Shown: in pieces, positions 16,699 through 25,263 of the stretch
Layout: each line of letters opens with the position of its first letter
Position numbering within the stretch: position 1 is the stretch's first letter
From: Streptomyces sp. NBC_00654
GTDB lineage: Bacteria > Actinomycetota > Actinomycetes > Streptomycetales > Streptomycetaceae
DNA: 64,000 nucleotides
Assembly (NCBI RefSeq): GCF_026341775.1
Contig: NZ_JAPEOB010000004.1
Location: 248,001 to 312,000 of the forward strand
Direction of reading: 5' to 3'
Position numbers and translations under genes: made by a program
The notes under the pieces: model-generated
Told to the model about the DNA's origin: nothing
The model's database searches: none
The model's input: the letters and a program-made list of their open reading frames with translations, nothing else

Positions 16699-17307
16699 TT
16701 ACGTGATGGGAAAGTCAAAATAGGTGTCCGGGTAAGGTTCGTCTTTCAGGGTGTAATGCCACCATTCACACTCGTATGGGCTGAAACCGCAGGCCTCCAT
16801 GATGGAGCGGAGGTGTTCTCGATTTCGCGCCTCGGATTGTGTGACCCCTTGTGCTCCGTGATGCGAGATCGGATCCATCAAGTCGTGGTCACCGCCCATG
16901 GCGGCAAGTTCTCCGGTGGCCATGTGGTAGAGAGTCAGGTCGACGGTGCTGCCCCGACTGTGGCCGGACTTTGTGGCGACATATCCCATCTCGAACATAT
17001 CGGCTCTGTCGATATGCGGATGGTGTCGCTGCTTCGTGCGGCCATCCTCCGGCTGCCTCGACCAGCGCACAAAGCAGTCTACGGCGCGTTGAGGGCGGTA
17101 TCCATCCCAGAGGAGCAGGCCGAAGCCATAGGAGCGGGCCTCTTCTCGCGCCCTTTCCAGGGCCGCGAACAAAGGCTTGGTGCCGACGATTCGATTGGCC
17201 AGGTAGCCGTCCACGGGTTTGCCGGTAAAGTTGTCCCAGGTGGCGTACTTGGAATCCCAGCGTATTCCGGGTGCACATTCGTCCAGGAAGGCAAAGTTGT
17301 CATTCAT
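16699..17307 (-). CDS. vanX: D-Ala-D-Ala dipeptidase VanX
   Basis: ATG 17307 gives a 202-aa protein (MNDNFAFLDECAPGIRWDSK), the standard VanX length; the longer frame upstream lies inside vanA. Zinc ligands and catalytic residues are visible: SGHSRGSTVDLTL contains the first His and Asp, EWWHYTL contains the catalytic Glu and last His, and the substrate Arg sits in WDGYRPQRAV. VanX hydrolyses D-Ala-D-Ala in the cytoplasm so that only D-Ala-D-Lac enters peptidoglycan. It is the last gene of vanHAX, its start overlapping the vanA stop (ATGA). Confidence 0.97.
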   Translation of the reverse strand: MNDNFAFLDECAPGIRWDSKYATWDNFTGKPVDGYLANRIVGTKPLFAALERAREEARSYGFGLLLWDGYRPQRAVDCFVRWSRQPEDGRTKQRHHPHIDRADMFEMGYVATKSGHSRGSTVDLTLYHMATGELAAMGGDHDLMDPISHHGAQGVTQSEARNREHLRSIMEACGFSPYECEWWHYTLKDEPYPDTYFDFPIT

Positions 17308-18344
17308 CGGATTTTCCCCGTCAGTGCCAGCGTCACCATCCGGTCGATCACTTCGGTCAGCGTAATCCCTGCAGCCGCCATCATCCTTGGATAACGGCTG
17401 TAGGAGGTCAGGCCGGGCAATGTGTTGACCTCGTTGAGGACTACACTTCCATCCTCCTTGAGGAACATGTCCACTCGTGCCAGGCCGCTGCATCCCAGGG
17501 CGCGGTAGATGGTCTTTGCCGTCTCCTGAACGAGCGAGCGCGACTCTTCTGAAATGTCGGCGGGAACGATGAACGTTGAGTTCTCGGATCCGCTCTCCGG
17601 GTCTTTCTCCTGATGGATCTTGAAGAACCCGTGCGACAGCGCGACTCGATCCACCTCGCCTGAGATCAAATCCAGTTCGTTCCCCAGGATGGCGCATCCG
17701 ACTTCGCTGCCGACGACAGCCTCTTCGATGAGCACCTTTGAGTCGTACTGTCGCGCGATTTCCACCGCAGGCAGCAGTTCTTCTTTTTGTGATACCTTGC
17801 TGACACCGAAGGACGACCCCGAACGGGCCGGCTTCGCAAAGACGGGATACGTCAGCTGCTCGGGATCAATATTCTCGTTCGCCGCAACGGTCCAGAATTT
17901 CGGTGTGGCGATTCCCGCGCTCCTGGTCATTTGGTAAGCAAGGGACTTGTCCATGCACAGAGCGGAACTCTGTACGTCGCAGCCCGCGTAGGGGATGCCG
18001 GTGAGCTCCAACAGGCCCTGCATCGCGCCGTCTTCGCCAAGTTTTCCGTGCAGGATGGGCAGCACGACGTCCAGATTGATCGTGCTGTAGCGCCCCTGCT
18101 CCAGGACGAGCAATCCGCGTACGCTTCTGTCCGGTGACAACAGCGCCGGACGACAGTTGCCGCTCTCCCAGTCTGGGCCGGGGCTGTCGCAAAGTTTCCA
18201 AGCACCGCTCTTCGTGATCCCGATGTAGAAGGGTTCGTACTTGTCGAGATCGATATTCTTTGCGACCTCTTGCGCAGACTTGATGGAGATGGGGTGTTCT
18301 TCGGAGCAGCCCCCGAATACGATTCCGACGTTGAGCTTATCCAT
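17304..18344 (-). CDS. vanA: D-alanine--D-lactate ligase (VanA/DdlM type)
   Basis: The 346-aa product starts MDKLNVGIVFGGCSEEHPIS and aligns by eye with VanA throughout, including ITKSGAWKLC, GIPYAGCDVQSSALCMDKSL, FAKPARSGSSFGV and the ATP-grasp end ARVDMFLKEDG..LNEVNTLPG. The omega-loop reads FFKIHQEKDPESGSENS, with the His that marks D-Ala-D-Lac rather than D-Ala-D-Ala ligases (which carry Tyr). It makes the depsipeptide that prevents the host's own glycopeptide from binding its cell wall. It overlaps vanH by eight bases and vanX by four, so vanHAX is one tightly coupled operon. Confidence 0.97.
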   Translation of the reverse strand: MDKLNVGIVFGGCSEEHPISIKSAQEVAKNIDLDKYEPFYIGITKSGAWKLCDSPGPDWESGNCRPALLSPDRSVRGLLVLEQGRYSTINLDVVLPILHGKLGEDGAMQGLLELTGIPYAGCDVQSSALCMDKSLAYQMTRSAGIATPKFWTVAANENIDPEQLTYPVFAKPARSGSSFGVSKVSQKEELLPAVEIARQYDSKVLIEEAVVGSEVGCAILGNELDLISGEVDRVALSHGFFKIHQEKDPESGSENSTFIVPADISEESRSLVQETAKTIYRALGCSGLARVDMFLKEDGSVVLNEVNTLPGLTSYSRYPRMMAAAGITLTEVIDRMVTLALTGKIR

Positions 18345-19377
18345 GCTGGTTCCTGCTTTCGAATTTCAGGCAATTGGTGATGGAGTTTTCGACCGTGTCG
18401 CTCAGGGCGTGGTCTGTGTAGTAGGCGGTGTGCGGACTGATGATCACGTTCGGCATCTCTTGCAGCCGCAACAACGCCTTGCTGTCAATGGGTTTGTTTC
18501 GGCAATCGTTGTAGAAGATTCCTTCCTCTCCTTCGAGGACGTCCAGCGCGGCACCGCCCAAACGGCCGCTTTCCAATGCGAAAACAAGGGCCTCGGTGTC
18601 GATGAGTGAACCGCGTCCGGTATTGATAATGCATGAGCCGTGCTTCATCTGCTCGATGCGGTGGCGATTCAGGAGGTGGTGTGTATCCGCGGTGAGCGGC
18701 GTGTGGAGCGTTACGATGTCGCTCAGCTGCAGCAATTTATCGAGAGGGACGTAATCGGCCTCGGTCGTGGGGTGACTGTCATGGGCCAATGTCCGGCATC
18801 CGAAACCCCGCAGCCTGTCCATGACTGCTACGCCGATGCGCCCCGTTCCCACGACTCCGATGGTCAGATCGCGAAGCTCTTTTCCGCGGACTTCGTTCAA
18901 CCGGTAATCGTGCACATCTGCGTGACGGATGATGGACTTTGCGTGTCGCGCCGTCATCAGCATCAGCATCAATGTGTAGTCGGCCACGCTGTCGGGTGAA
19001 TAGGCGACGTTTTCCACGGAGATGCCGACGCTCGCTGCGTACTCCACATCGATGTGGTTGTATCCCACGCTTCTTGTGGAGATGTAAGCCACGCCTGCCC
19101 GGCTGAGTGCAAGAAGAGTGGAATTTGCGATGCCAGTTTTATGGCTGACGCTGATGCATCGGTTTCCGTTTGTCAATTCAACGGTGGCCTCGGATACCGC
19201 TGCCTCGGTGATGGTGGGAATTGCGCCGACGCGAGGCGCCATCTCTCGGAACAGGGCGGCCTCGTCCTTCCCACACCCATAAACCGTGACTCCCGTGGGC
19301 GCGACGGTTGTGGGATGCGAGGACGTCAGCGATTGGGTGCGGCCGACCGCCGCGTGTGCTGGTTCGCTGTAGGTCAT
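18337..19377 (-). CDS. vanH: D-lactate dehydrogenase VanH
   Basis: I choose ATG 19377 (MTYSEPAHAAVGRTQSL); a TTG four codons upstream is less likely. The 346-aa protein has the D-2-hydroxyacid dehydrogenase layout: NAD-binding GVVGTGRIGVAVMDRLRGF, substrate region STRSVGYNHIDVEYA, INTGRGSLIDTEAL, and catalytic His in SPHTAYYT. It reduces pyruvate to D-lactate for VanA. The first seven residues (MTYSEPA) also begin the divergent murF product, because the promoter and start region are an inverted duplication. Expression should depend on VanR through the operator 34 bases upstream. Confidence 0.96.
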   Translation of the reverse strand: MTYSEPAHAAVGRTQSLTSSHPTTVAPTGVTVYGCGKDEAALFREMAPRVGAIPTITEAAVSEATVELTNGNRCISVSHKTGIANSTLLALSRAGVAYISTRSVGYNHIDVEYAASVGISVENVAYSPDSVADYTLMLMLMTARHAKSIIRHADVHDYRLNEVRGKELRDLTIGVVGTGRIGVAVMDRLRGFGCRTLAHDSHPTTEADYVPLDKLLQLSDIVTLHTPLTADTHHLLNRHRIEQMKHGSCIINTGRGSLIDTEALVFALESGRLGGAALDVLEGEEGIFYNDCRNKPIDSKALLRLQEMPNVIISPHTAYYTDHALSDTVENSITNCLKFESRNQHG

Positions 19378-19410
19378 GCCTACAGTCAAGGCGGCGTGGC
19401 GTTGCCGGAA

Positions 19411-19442
19411 CGTATGAGGTTTTCGATATGCCGACGATATGC
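19411..19442 (-). promoter_or_regulatory. Putative VanR operator of vanHAX
   Basis: In the vanH direction the site contains two direct copies of GCATATCG at an 11-base period (GCATATCGTCGGCATATCG) followed by AAAACC and CATACG. The same pattern occurs before vanY at the same distance (34 bases to the start codon). Tandem repeats at one helical turn fit an OmpR-family dimer such as VanR. Confidence 0.75.
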
Positions 19443-19454
19443 TACCGATGGGTA

Positions 19455-19486
19455 ACTTATCGTCAGTGTATGGAAAACCGCATACA
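19455..19486 (+). promoter_or_regulatory. Diverged operator copy controlling murF
   Basis: In the murF direction CTTATCGTCAGTGTATGG then AAAACCGCATACA matches the vanH operator at most conserved positions, and the distance to the GTG start is again 34 bases. The tandem repeats are less perfect, so binding may be weaker. Confidence 0.6.
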
Positions 19487-19519
19487 CGCTAGCAACACCA
19501 CACCGGCTTGACTTGAGGC

Positions 19520-20944
19520 GTGACCTATAGCGAACCAGCCTCCTCGTACCTCTACCTCGCCGGCCTCGCTCCCGCTGGCCGGCTCCCGCGCCGCGTGGGC
19601 ATCGTTCCGCTCAGCCTCGGCGAGATCGCTGCGGTCGTCGGCGGGACGGTCGTGGGCGACGACGCAGTGACGGTGACCGCGCCGGCCGTGCTCGACGGTC
19701 GGCTGGCCGAGCCGGGCGGCCTCTTCGTCGCCATGGCCGGGGAGCGTGCCAACGGCCACGATTTCGCCGGTCAGGCCGGCGAGGCAGGGGCGGTGGCTGT
19801 GCTCGGCTCCCAGCCCACTCCGCTGCCCACCATCGTCGTCGACGATGTCCAGGCGGCGCTGCAGACGCTCGCCACCCATGTCGTGGCCCAGCTGCGCAAA
19901 GGGCTGACCGTTGTGGGGCTGACCGGCTCCCAGGGTAAGACCAGCACCAAGGACCTGTTGGCTGCCGTGCTTTCGAACGCCGGGCCGACGGTCGCCACCA
20001 TCGGCTCGCTCAACAACGAGCTTGGTGTACCGCTCACCATGCTGCGCGCCGACATGGGCACCCAGTACCTCGTCCTTGAGATGGGAGCTCGCCGCATCGG
20101 CGACATCGCCGAGCTGGCGGGCCTGGTCGCGCCCGACATCGCCGTCGTCCTCAACGTCGGCAAGGCACACCTCGGTGAGTTCGGGTCGCGCGGAGCCATC
20201 GCCAAGGCCAAGGGGGAGCTGGTGGAGGGGCTGGCGCCCGGCGGCACCGCCGTCCTCAACGCCGACGATCCCCGGGTGGTCGCGATGCGCGCGCTCACCG
20301 ACGGTCCGGTGGTGACCTTCGGGCGGGCCGAGCACGCCGACGTACGTGTGCTCGACCTGGCGCTGGACCGGCTCGGCCGGCCGTCCTTCACGCTGCGGAC
20401 CGCCGACGCCTCGGCTCGCGTCGCGCTGCCGCTCGTGGGCGCGCACCAGGCACTCAACGCGGCGGCTGCCGCGGCGGCGGGGCTGTCGGCCGGCATACCT
20501 CTGGAGGTGGCCGCGGCGGCGTTGGGCACAGTCTCGCTGTCGAAGTGGCGCATGGAGCTGCGCGACCTCGCCGTCGGCGCGATGCTGCTCAACGACTCCT
20601 ACAACGCCAACCCCGACTCGACCCGCGCCGCCCTGGACGCGCTGGCAGCAATCGAGGGCGGGCGTCGCATCGCCGTCCTCGGCGAAATGCTCGAACTGGG
20701 GCAGGAGAGCGAGGCCGAGCACCGTGCAATCGGCGCGTACGCCGCCGCCCGGGCCGACGTGGTGGCGACCGTCGGCGCGGGCGGCCGTTCGATCGCCGCC
20801 GGCGCGGGAGAGGCGGCGGTGGCGCTGGCCGACAACGACGCGGCCGTCGACTGGCTGCGCGGCCACATTGCCGCAGGCGACGTGGTCCTCGTCAAGGCTT
20901 CCCGCGGTGCGTGTCTCGACGAGGTCGCCGCCGCGCTCACGTAG
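19520..20944 (+). CDS. murF: MurF-like UDP-MurNAc-tripeptide--D-alanyl-D-X ligase
   Basis: The 474-aa protein has the Mur ligase order: N-terminal UDP-binding domain ([20 protein letters not shown]), ATP-binding loop [15 protein letters not shown] near residue 135, central [10 protein letters not shown] and HLGEFGS motifs, and C-terminal [18 protein letters not shown]. MurF normally begins close to the PLSLGEIA segment; here about 28 extra residues ([15 protein letters not shown]...) precede it, the first seven from the duplicated vanH start region. Its divergent position and matching operator indicate co-induction with vanHAX, so it probably adds D-Ala-D-Lac to the stem tripeptide. MurF paralogues near vanHAX are known from glycopeptide producers. 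A decayed second murF lies beside vanY. Confidence 0.93.
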   Translation: MTYSEPASSYLYLAGLAPAGRLPRRVGIVPLSLGEIAAVVGGTVVGDDAVTVTAPAVLDGRLAEPGGLFVAMAGERANGHDFAGQAGEAGAVAVLGSQPTPLPTIVVDDVQAALQTLATHVVAQLRKGLTVVGLTGSQGKTSTKDLLAAVLSNAGPTVATIGSLNNELGVPLTMLRADMGTQYLVLEMGARRIGDIAELAGLVAPDIAVVLNVGKAHLGEFGSRGAIAKAKGELVEGLAPGGTAVLNADDPRVVAMRALTDGPVVTFGRAEHADVRVLDLALDRLGRPSFTLRTADASARVALPLVGAHQALNAAAAAAAGLSAGIPLEVAAAALGTVSLSKWRMELRDLAVGAMLLNDSYNANPDSTRAALDALAAIEGGRRIAVLGEMLELGQESEAEHRAIGAYAAARADVVATVGAGGRSIAAGAGEAAVALADNDAAVDWLRGHIAAGDVVLVKASRGACLDEVAAALT

Positions 20945-21115
20945 CTTGCCGGGGCGAGCCGGACATCCGCGTCGCGGAGTGGACGGTCGACGACGTGGTC
21001 CGGGACCTTGGAGGTCGCAGGAACCGGGACGACTTCCCTGCTTCGTCGACGTACCCGCGGCGCCGGTAGAACTTGCGTGCACCATGCCGACGATCACTAC
21101 TGGTGACCTTCATGC
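20945..21115 (-). pseudogene. GNAT acetyltransferase C-terminal remnant
   Basis: Leftward translation gives ARKFYRRRGYVDEAG, the conserved A..FY.R.GY segment near the end of GNAT acetyltransferases, followed by tail residues with disturbed reading. No acetyl-CoA-binding motif is present, so only a fragment survives, immediately 3' of murF. Confidence 0.5.
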
Positions 21116-21273
21116 CGAGGCATCCGCGCGTGGGGGCAAAGGACTCCGCAGCCGCGACATGTCCATCGGCGACGCCCGCACCGCCGGTGAGCAACCCGCC
21201 CTCGACGCCGACTTTTTCGGGCCGCCCGGACTCGTTCGACTCACGATGGACCTCAAAGGCGGTTTACCCTACC

Positions 21274-21441
21274 CTAAGGGCTGTCCCGTAATCCCTGGCG
21301 GATCAGCGCGCGGCATCAGATGCGGTGCATCGCAAGGCGGAGGGACGTCCGCATACTGGATGTATGGGGGCGTTCCGACAACGCGGCGAGGTGCCGTAGC
21401 CGTCGTCGTGCGTCCACCAGGGATTACGGGACAGCCCTTAG
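21274..21441. mobile_element. MITE-like element, copy 1
   Basis: The 168-bp element is bounded by inverted repeats beginning CTAAGGGCTGTCCCGTAATC and continuing CCTGG(C/T)GG, the left and right ends being near-perfect reverse complements. The interior has no ORF. Related ends occur at 27685-27731 and 34213-34275. Such ends are familiar from Streptomyces IS elements, and a short non-coding unit with them fits a MITE mobilised in trans. It lies just upstream of the Xre-type regulator gene. Confidence 0.8.
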
Positions 21442-21560
21442 GTGAGGACCGGCGGTGTGAGATGCCACTGTTGGCATATGCGTGCAGTCAACTGATGGAA
21501 GAGCTTCTACGGTTGTCCGTTGTACCGGTGTGCAGCTCAAACGCCAGAACGGAGATGGCT

Positions 21561-22091
21561 ATGGACGGCGAGCGCGGCCCGAAAGGGGGGCGCACGCTAG
21601 CCAGCAAGCTGGAGCACTTGTTCGAGACGGTCATTCCACCCGGACGTGGGCCGTACGGCACAGAGGAAGTAGCCCAGGCCATCACGGCAAGCGGGGCGTC
21701 GATCTCCGGCAGCTATGTCTGGCTGCTGCGTAAAGGCCAGCGGGACAACCCCACCATGCGGCATTTGCAGGGGATCGCGGATTTTTTCGGAGTGCCTGCG
21801 GCGTATTTCTTCGATGAACAGGTGGCAGCGGACGTCGACGCAGACTTGGGGCTGCTCGTCGCGCTCAGGGATGCAGGCGTGCAGAACGTGGCGCTACGAG
21901 CGGCCGGCCTGTCATCCAAGAGTCTGCACTCGATCAGCGAGGTGATCGAGCGGGTCCGTGAACTGGAGGGTCTGCTGAAGGACGCGCCGGATCACCGCTC
22001 AGCAGAACGCGGCCACCAAGACGGAAAGTTGCCGTCGTCACCTGGCGGCGCAGTGCCCGACGAGAGGCACGGAGAGGGTACGTCAACCTGA
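21561..22091 (+). CDS. Xre-family helix-turn-helix regulator
   Basis: GGAG at 21551-21554 sets the start at ATG 21561 (MDGERGPKGGRTLASKLEHL), giving 176 aa. The N-terminal half matches a Streptomyces Xre-type group: a helix pair, YGTEEVAQAITASGASISGS, recognition-helix segment YVWLLRKGQRDNPTMRHLQG, then IADFFGVPAAYFFDE. The C-terminus is helical then disordered. It probably binds DNA as a dimer. In related loci it is often followed by a small partner gene; here that gene begins immediately downstream but breaks after about 35 codons. No link to the antibiotic cluster is evident. Confidence 0.85.
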   Translation: MDGERGPKGGRTLASKLEHLFETVIPPGRGPYGTEEVAQAITASGASISGSYVWLLRKGQRDNPTMRHLQGIADFFGVPAAYFFDEQVAADVDADLGLLVALRDAGVQNVALRAAGLSSKSLHSISEVIERVRELEGLLKDAPDHRSAERGHQDGKLPSSPGGAVPDERHGEGTST

Positions 22092-22225
22092 GCGGCTTAC
22101 ACCGGCGGTGCAAGGCTCTTGTCCGCAACCTGGAGATACCGTTCCCGTTCGGCTTCCAGGGGTATCTGGCGACCGGCGGTGTGACCACTCCTGGATGGGT
22201 TCCGCACCAGTCGCATCGGCTCGCT
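22079..22225 (+). pseudogene. Truncated partner gene of the Xre-type regulator
   Basis: A frame overlapping the regulator stop reads VNLSGLHRRCKALVRNLEIP then FPFGFQ before unrelated sequence and a stop. The SGLHRRCKALVR.L.IP phrase is the usual N-terminus of the small protein encoded after such Xre regulators in Streptomyces. The rest is missing, so it is a broken gene. Confidence 0.55.
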
Positions 22226-22330
22226 CGGCCTCACCAACGCTGAGGCCCTGGGACGTCTGTCGAAAGTCCCGCCCGGCTCGCGACGCCCGGCACGCACGCT
22301 CGCCGTGTTGTCGGCGTTGTCCGCGTTGTC

Positions 22331-22365
22331 GGAGTGTCCTTGTACGTCCCGTACGAGGACACTCC
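22331..22365. terminator. Near-perfect 16-bp hairpin
   Basis: GGAGTGTCCTTGTACG-TCC-CGTACGAGGACACTCC forms a 16-bp stem (one G-T pair) with a three-base loop. It stands in non-coding debris 240 bases after the regulator and is preceded by three 9-base GTTGTC-type tandem units (22304-22330). It could terminate transcription from either side. Confidence 0.55.
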
Positions 22366-22469
22366 TCCGCCTTGCGATCGCACGCACCGGACGCCGTGAG
22401 CCCCGCCCTTCGGGCGGACGGCGCCACTTTCGACACACGCCCTGGCTTCGACCGCCTCCCTCCCCGCGC

Positions 22470-22625
22470 TGGCCTGTGGGCCGGCTGACCGCAAGGGAAG
22501 GATCGCCGTCGGGCACGATGCCGACCTCATCGCAGTGCCCGGCAATCCCCTGCGGGATCTGAACACTCTGCTCGACGTCCGGGCTGCGATCACGACGGGC
22601 GGAGCTTGGCGGCCATGTCGGAGAA
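22470..22625 (+). pseudogene. Amidohydrolase C-terminal remnant
   Basis: The frame ADRKGRIAVGHDADLIAVPG then NPLRDLNTLLDVRA is the typical metal-dependent amidohydrolase C-terminus (G.I..G.DADLI...GNPL.D). No catalytic N-terminal part exists nearby. Confidence 0.7.
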
Positions 22626-22699
22626 CGCCGGGTGCGTCTTGGTGACGTACCACGGAGTGTGCGCTCGGTGCTCGGCCGCTGCCCGGAGGTGGTGACCGT

Positions 22700-22990
22700 C
22701 GCGCCTACCGCAGCACGGTGATCGTGCAGCAGTACAGGACGAACGGCACCGTGCACGCGGCCGCTGCCTGGATGCGGTTGCGGGCCTGGCCGACCCTGAG
22801 CAGATCGCGGGCAGGTGCGCTCGATCTGGAACACGCGGTCAATGCGTCCGTAGCGGTGAACGGTGGCGGAGGCGAAGTGGCGCCGTCGCGCTGCCAGACC
22901 GCCCCGAACGCCACCTTCCGGCTGTGTGAACAGCCGTGTCGTCCACCGCCGCCCCCAGGTTCCGAGTCCGGGACTGGAGACAAGAGTCGA
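22700..22990 (-). pseudogene. Transposase C-terminal remnant (IS701-like)
   Basis: Leftward translation shows a VFQIERT-like segment, then LLRVGQARNRIQAAAACTVP and FVLYCCTITVL. It resembles the E..F.D.K...G...ARNR...A...TVPF.L end of IS701-like DDE transposases. Frame changes and the absence of the other catalytic residues mark it as decayed. Confidence 0.5.
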
Positions 22991-23930
22991 CGTCCATCAA
23001 CTCACGTGAAGGCTGGGGGTGTGTAAAGATACACCTCTGTTGACGCGTGCTTTGGGGGCTGTTAGCGTCGCGATCGTTCAACTGGTGCGCCACGACGGGG
23101 AGTTGGCACCCGCACCAGTGGGCCCCTCTCGTGTGGCCCCGGGGCCTGGGGCGGCTCATCGCTCCGCTCCAGCACAGCAGCTCGTCCGGCCGCGCCCTAG
23201 CGCTCTGGCCCGGGCTTTGAGGCAGAGAGGACGGGTACAGCGACCGATGATGGTACTGCAGAAGCGTGATGGTGGCCGAGCGGGACTTCGGCTGCCTGCG
23301 GGCAGCCCGGGACCATCTCCCATGTGGGGGACTACACGTTCCGTGTCGCCTTCACTGCCTCCATCATCGGCAAGAGCGACTCGCCGAATGTGCTGGCCGG
23401 CTCCACAGTCGCGCCAGTGGTTCCGTTGCTCGCCTCCTGCCTCTTCGGTGGCGTACTGCCGCGCCGGTTACTGACGGACCATCATGGTTTCCGCCGACCA
23501 ATTCGGCGATGTCGGTCAGCCGGTAGATCGGCATCGAGGCCTCCTTCGCCCACCGTCCGAGGTCGCGAAGGCCACCGTCGATTAGGTCGCCCAGGGTGAT
23601 TGCGAAGTCGCCTGATTCCGTATCGCTATGACCGGCGGCAGCCGAGGAGCAGACGTGAACATCAGGGCAGGGACATTTGCGCATGTCGCTCCCTCTGCGC
23701 CTGCCTGTGAAAATCCCACAACATCGGTATTCAACGGAAACTCTTGAGGTTGGAGCACCTTCCTGTGGCTCCTGGATGGAGTCTGTGAAGGTGTGTGTGC
23801 GGTTTGCCTTCACGGAGAAAATTCTGAGTCTGCACCATCGACACCGATCGGATGAGTAGTGGCAACGATGAGTTCTGTACCGCACCGCAACGGTTTCGAA
23901 AAGGAAGAGATACGGAGAGGGAGGGTTCAC
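22991..23930. other. Long spacer before the StrR-like regulator gene
   Basis: About 940 bases without a convincing gene. It holds a perfect 9-bp inverted repeat (ACTGGTGCG at 23081, CGCACCAGT at 23111) overlapping an exact GTTCAACTG half-site at 23076-23084. A minus-strand fragment around 23470-23690 (DFAITLGDLIDGGLRDLGRW) may be the vestige of a small gene. The regulator's promoter should lie in the last 200 bases. Confidence 0.4.
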
Positions 23931-24896
23931 ATGGAAACGGCGAGCCTTGACGTAGTTTCTCTCCCTGTCGTCGAAATCGAGTTGTCCCGCCTGACTTCCG
24001 TATCCTCGCCTCGAACCTCAGGTGAGGATACGGAGCACGTCGAGACACTGTTGTCGATTGAGGGAGAGCTCCCGCCTATTCTCGTTCACCGACCAACGAT
24101 GCGGGTGGTTGATGGCCTGCACCGGTTGAAGGCGGCACGACTCAGAGGCGATACGAAAATCGCGGCAAGATTCGTCGATGGCACCGAATCGGACGCCTTC
24201 GTCCTGGCCGTCGAGGCGAACATACGGCATGGTTTGCCTCTCTCTCTCGCTGATCGCAAGCGTGCGGCTGTCCACATCATCGGGACGCATCCGCAGTGGT
24301 CCGATCGGCGGGTGGCCTCGGCGACCGGCATCTCGGCCTGCACGGTGGCCGACCTGCGTAGGCGCGGCGGAGACAGTGGAGCCGAGGCAAGGATCGGGCG
24401 GGATGGGCGCGTCCGTCCGGCCGACGGTTCGGGGCGGAGGACACTCGCTGCCGAGCTCATCCGCAGTGATCCGGACCTTTCGCTCCGGCAGGTCGCCAAG
24501 CAGGTCGGCATCTCACCGGAGACGGTCCGGGATGTGCGGGGTCGGCTGGAGCGCGGTGAGAGCCCGGTCCCGGACGGGAGCGTGAGGTTACGTGCCGAGT
24601 CGCATCCACTGCATCCCACGGAGCCGGGCTTCGGCCGCGCTGTGGACCGAGATCGTCTCGCGATGCTGGAGCGCCTCAAGGCCGATCCGTCGTTGCGGCT
24701 GAACGAGACTGGCCGAATTCTGTTGCGCATGCTCGCCATGCACTCCATCGACGGGCAGGAGTGGGAAAGGATCTTGCATCGTGTCCCGCCGCATCTGTAC
24801 AGCGTGATCGCCGAGTTTGCCAGGGAGCACGCCCGGGTCTGGACCGGGTTCGCGGATCGCCTGGAGAACAGGGTGGCCAGTCTGGCCGCAGAATGA
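23931..24896 (+). CDS. StrR/Bbr/Tei15*-like pathway-specific activator
   Basis: The start is ATG 23931 (METASLDVVSLPVVEIELSR), preceded by GGAGAGGGAGGG; this matches the N-terminus of glycopeptide regulators better than the longer frame. The 321-aa protein has a ParB-like N-terminal domain (PPILVHRPTMRVVDGLHRLK, AARFVDGTESDAFVLAVEAN) and a central helix-turn-helix (DRRVASATGISACTVADLRRR), with a repeat unit LSLRQVAKQVGISPETVRDV. Relatives activate export, NRPS and oxygenase genes by binding GTTCRACTG-N11-CAGTYGAAC. Matching sites occur before the methyltransferase and exporter genes in this window. It lies between resistance genes as in other glycopeptide clusters. Confidence 0.92.
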   Translation: METASLDVVSLPVVEIELSRLTSVSSPRTSGEDTEHVETLLSIEGELPPILVHRPTMRVVDGLHRLKAARLRGDTKIAARFVDGTESDAFVLAVEANIRHGLPLSLADRKRAAVHIIGTHPQWSDRRVASATGISACTVADLRRRGGDSGAEARIGRDGRVRPADGSGRRTLAAELIRSDPDLSLRQVAKQVGISPETVRDVRGRLERGESPVPDGSVRLRAESHPLHPTEPGFGRAVDRDRLAMLERLKADPSLRLNETGRILLRMLAMHSIDGQEWERILHRVPPHLYSVIAEFAREHARVWTGFADRLENRVASLAAE

Positions 24897-24932
24897 TCGC
24901 GCTCGGCAGCGTTTCGCCGCAGGCGGCGCCTC

Positions 24933-25205
24933 TCAATATGTGGCCGGTTCACGCGCGCAGGCACCCAGCCCGTACTCGCTGGAAGCCTTGACGAACACCA
25001 CGTCTCCCGGCGCGATCAGCTCGGTGGCCACCCTGACTGTCCCGGCCGCGTCCTCGACCGTGTGCACCGCGACCTCCGCGTCGGAGGCCTCCTGTGCCCT
25101 GGTCCGTGGATCGCCTTCGCCGGCTGCGATCAGCACGTTGCTCCCGAGTTCGGCCACCAGTCGGCCCACTTGCTCGTGCCGGGGCCGCGAGGCGTCGGCC
25201 TGCAC
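24933..25205 (-). pseudogene. murF C-terminal remnant
   Basis: The frame reads HEQVGRLVAELGSNVLIAAG, then EGDPRTRAQEA, and ends ELIAPGDVVFVKASSEYGLG, the last domain of MurF (compare ...[19 protein letters not shown] in the intact copy). ATP-binding and central domains are absent. It follows vanY on the same strand within 60 bases, so an ancestral vanY-murF operon probably decayed after a second murF came under the duplicated vanH promoter. Confidence 0.75.
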
Positions 25206-25263
25206 CTGCCCCTGTCAACGAGCTTGCGGAGCATCGCGGATCTCCTGGGTCGCTGGAGGCAAG

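Larger units (their letters stand above)
19359..19541. repeat. Imperfect inverted duplication of promoter plus first codons (vanH | murF)
   Basis: The arm 19359-19446 read leftwards and the arm 19455-19541 read rightwards align over about 85 bases: operator, 33-34-nt leader and the codons for MTYSEPA. Shared blocks include TATCGTC, GAAAACC, CATAC, GCAAC, CACACC/CACGCC, TTGACT and GCGAACCAGC. Both genes therefore carry the same control region in opposite orientation. Confidence 0.85.
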
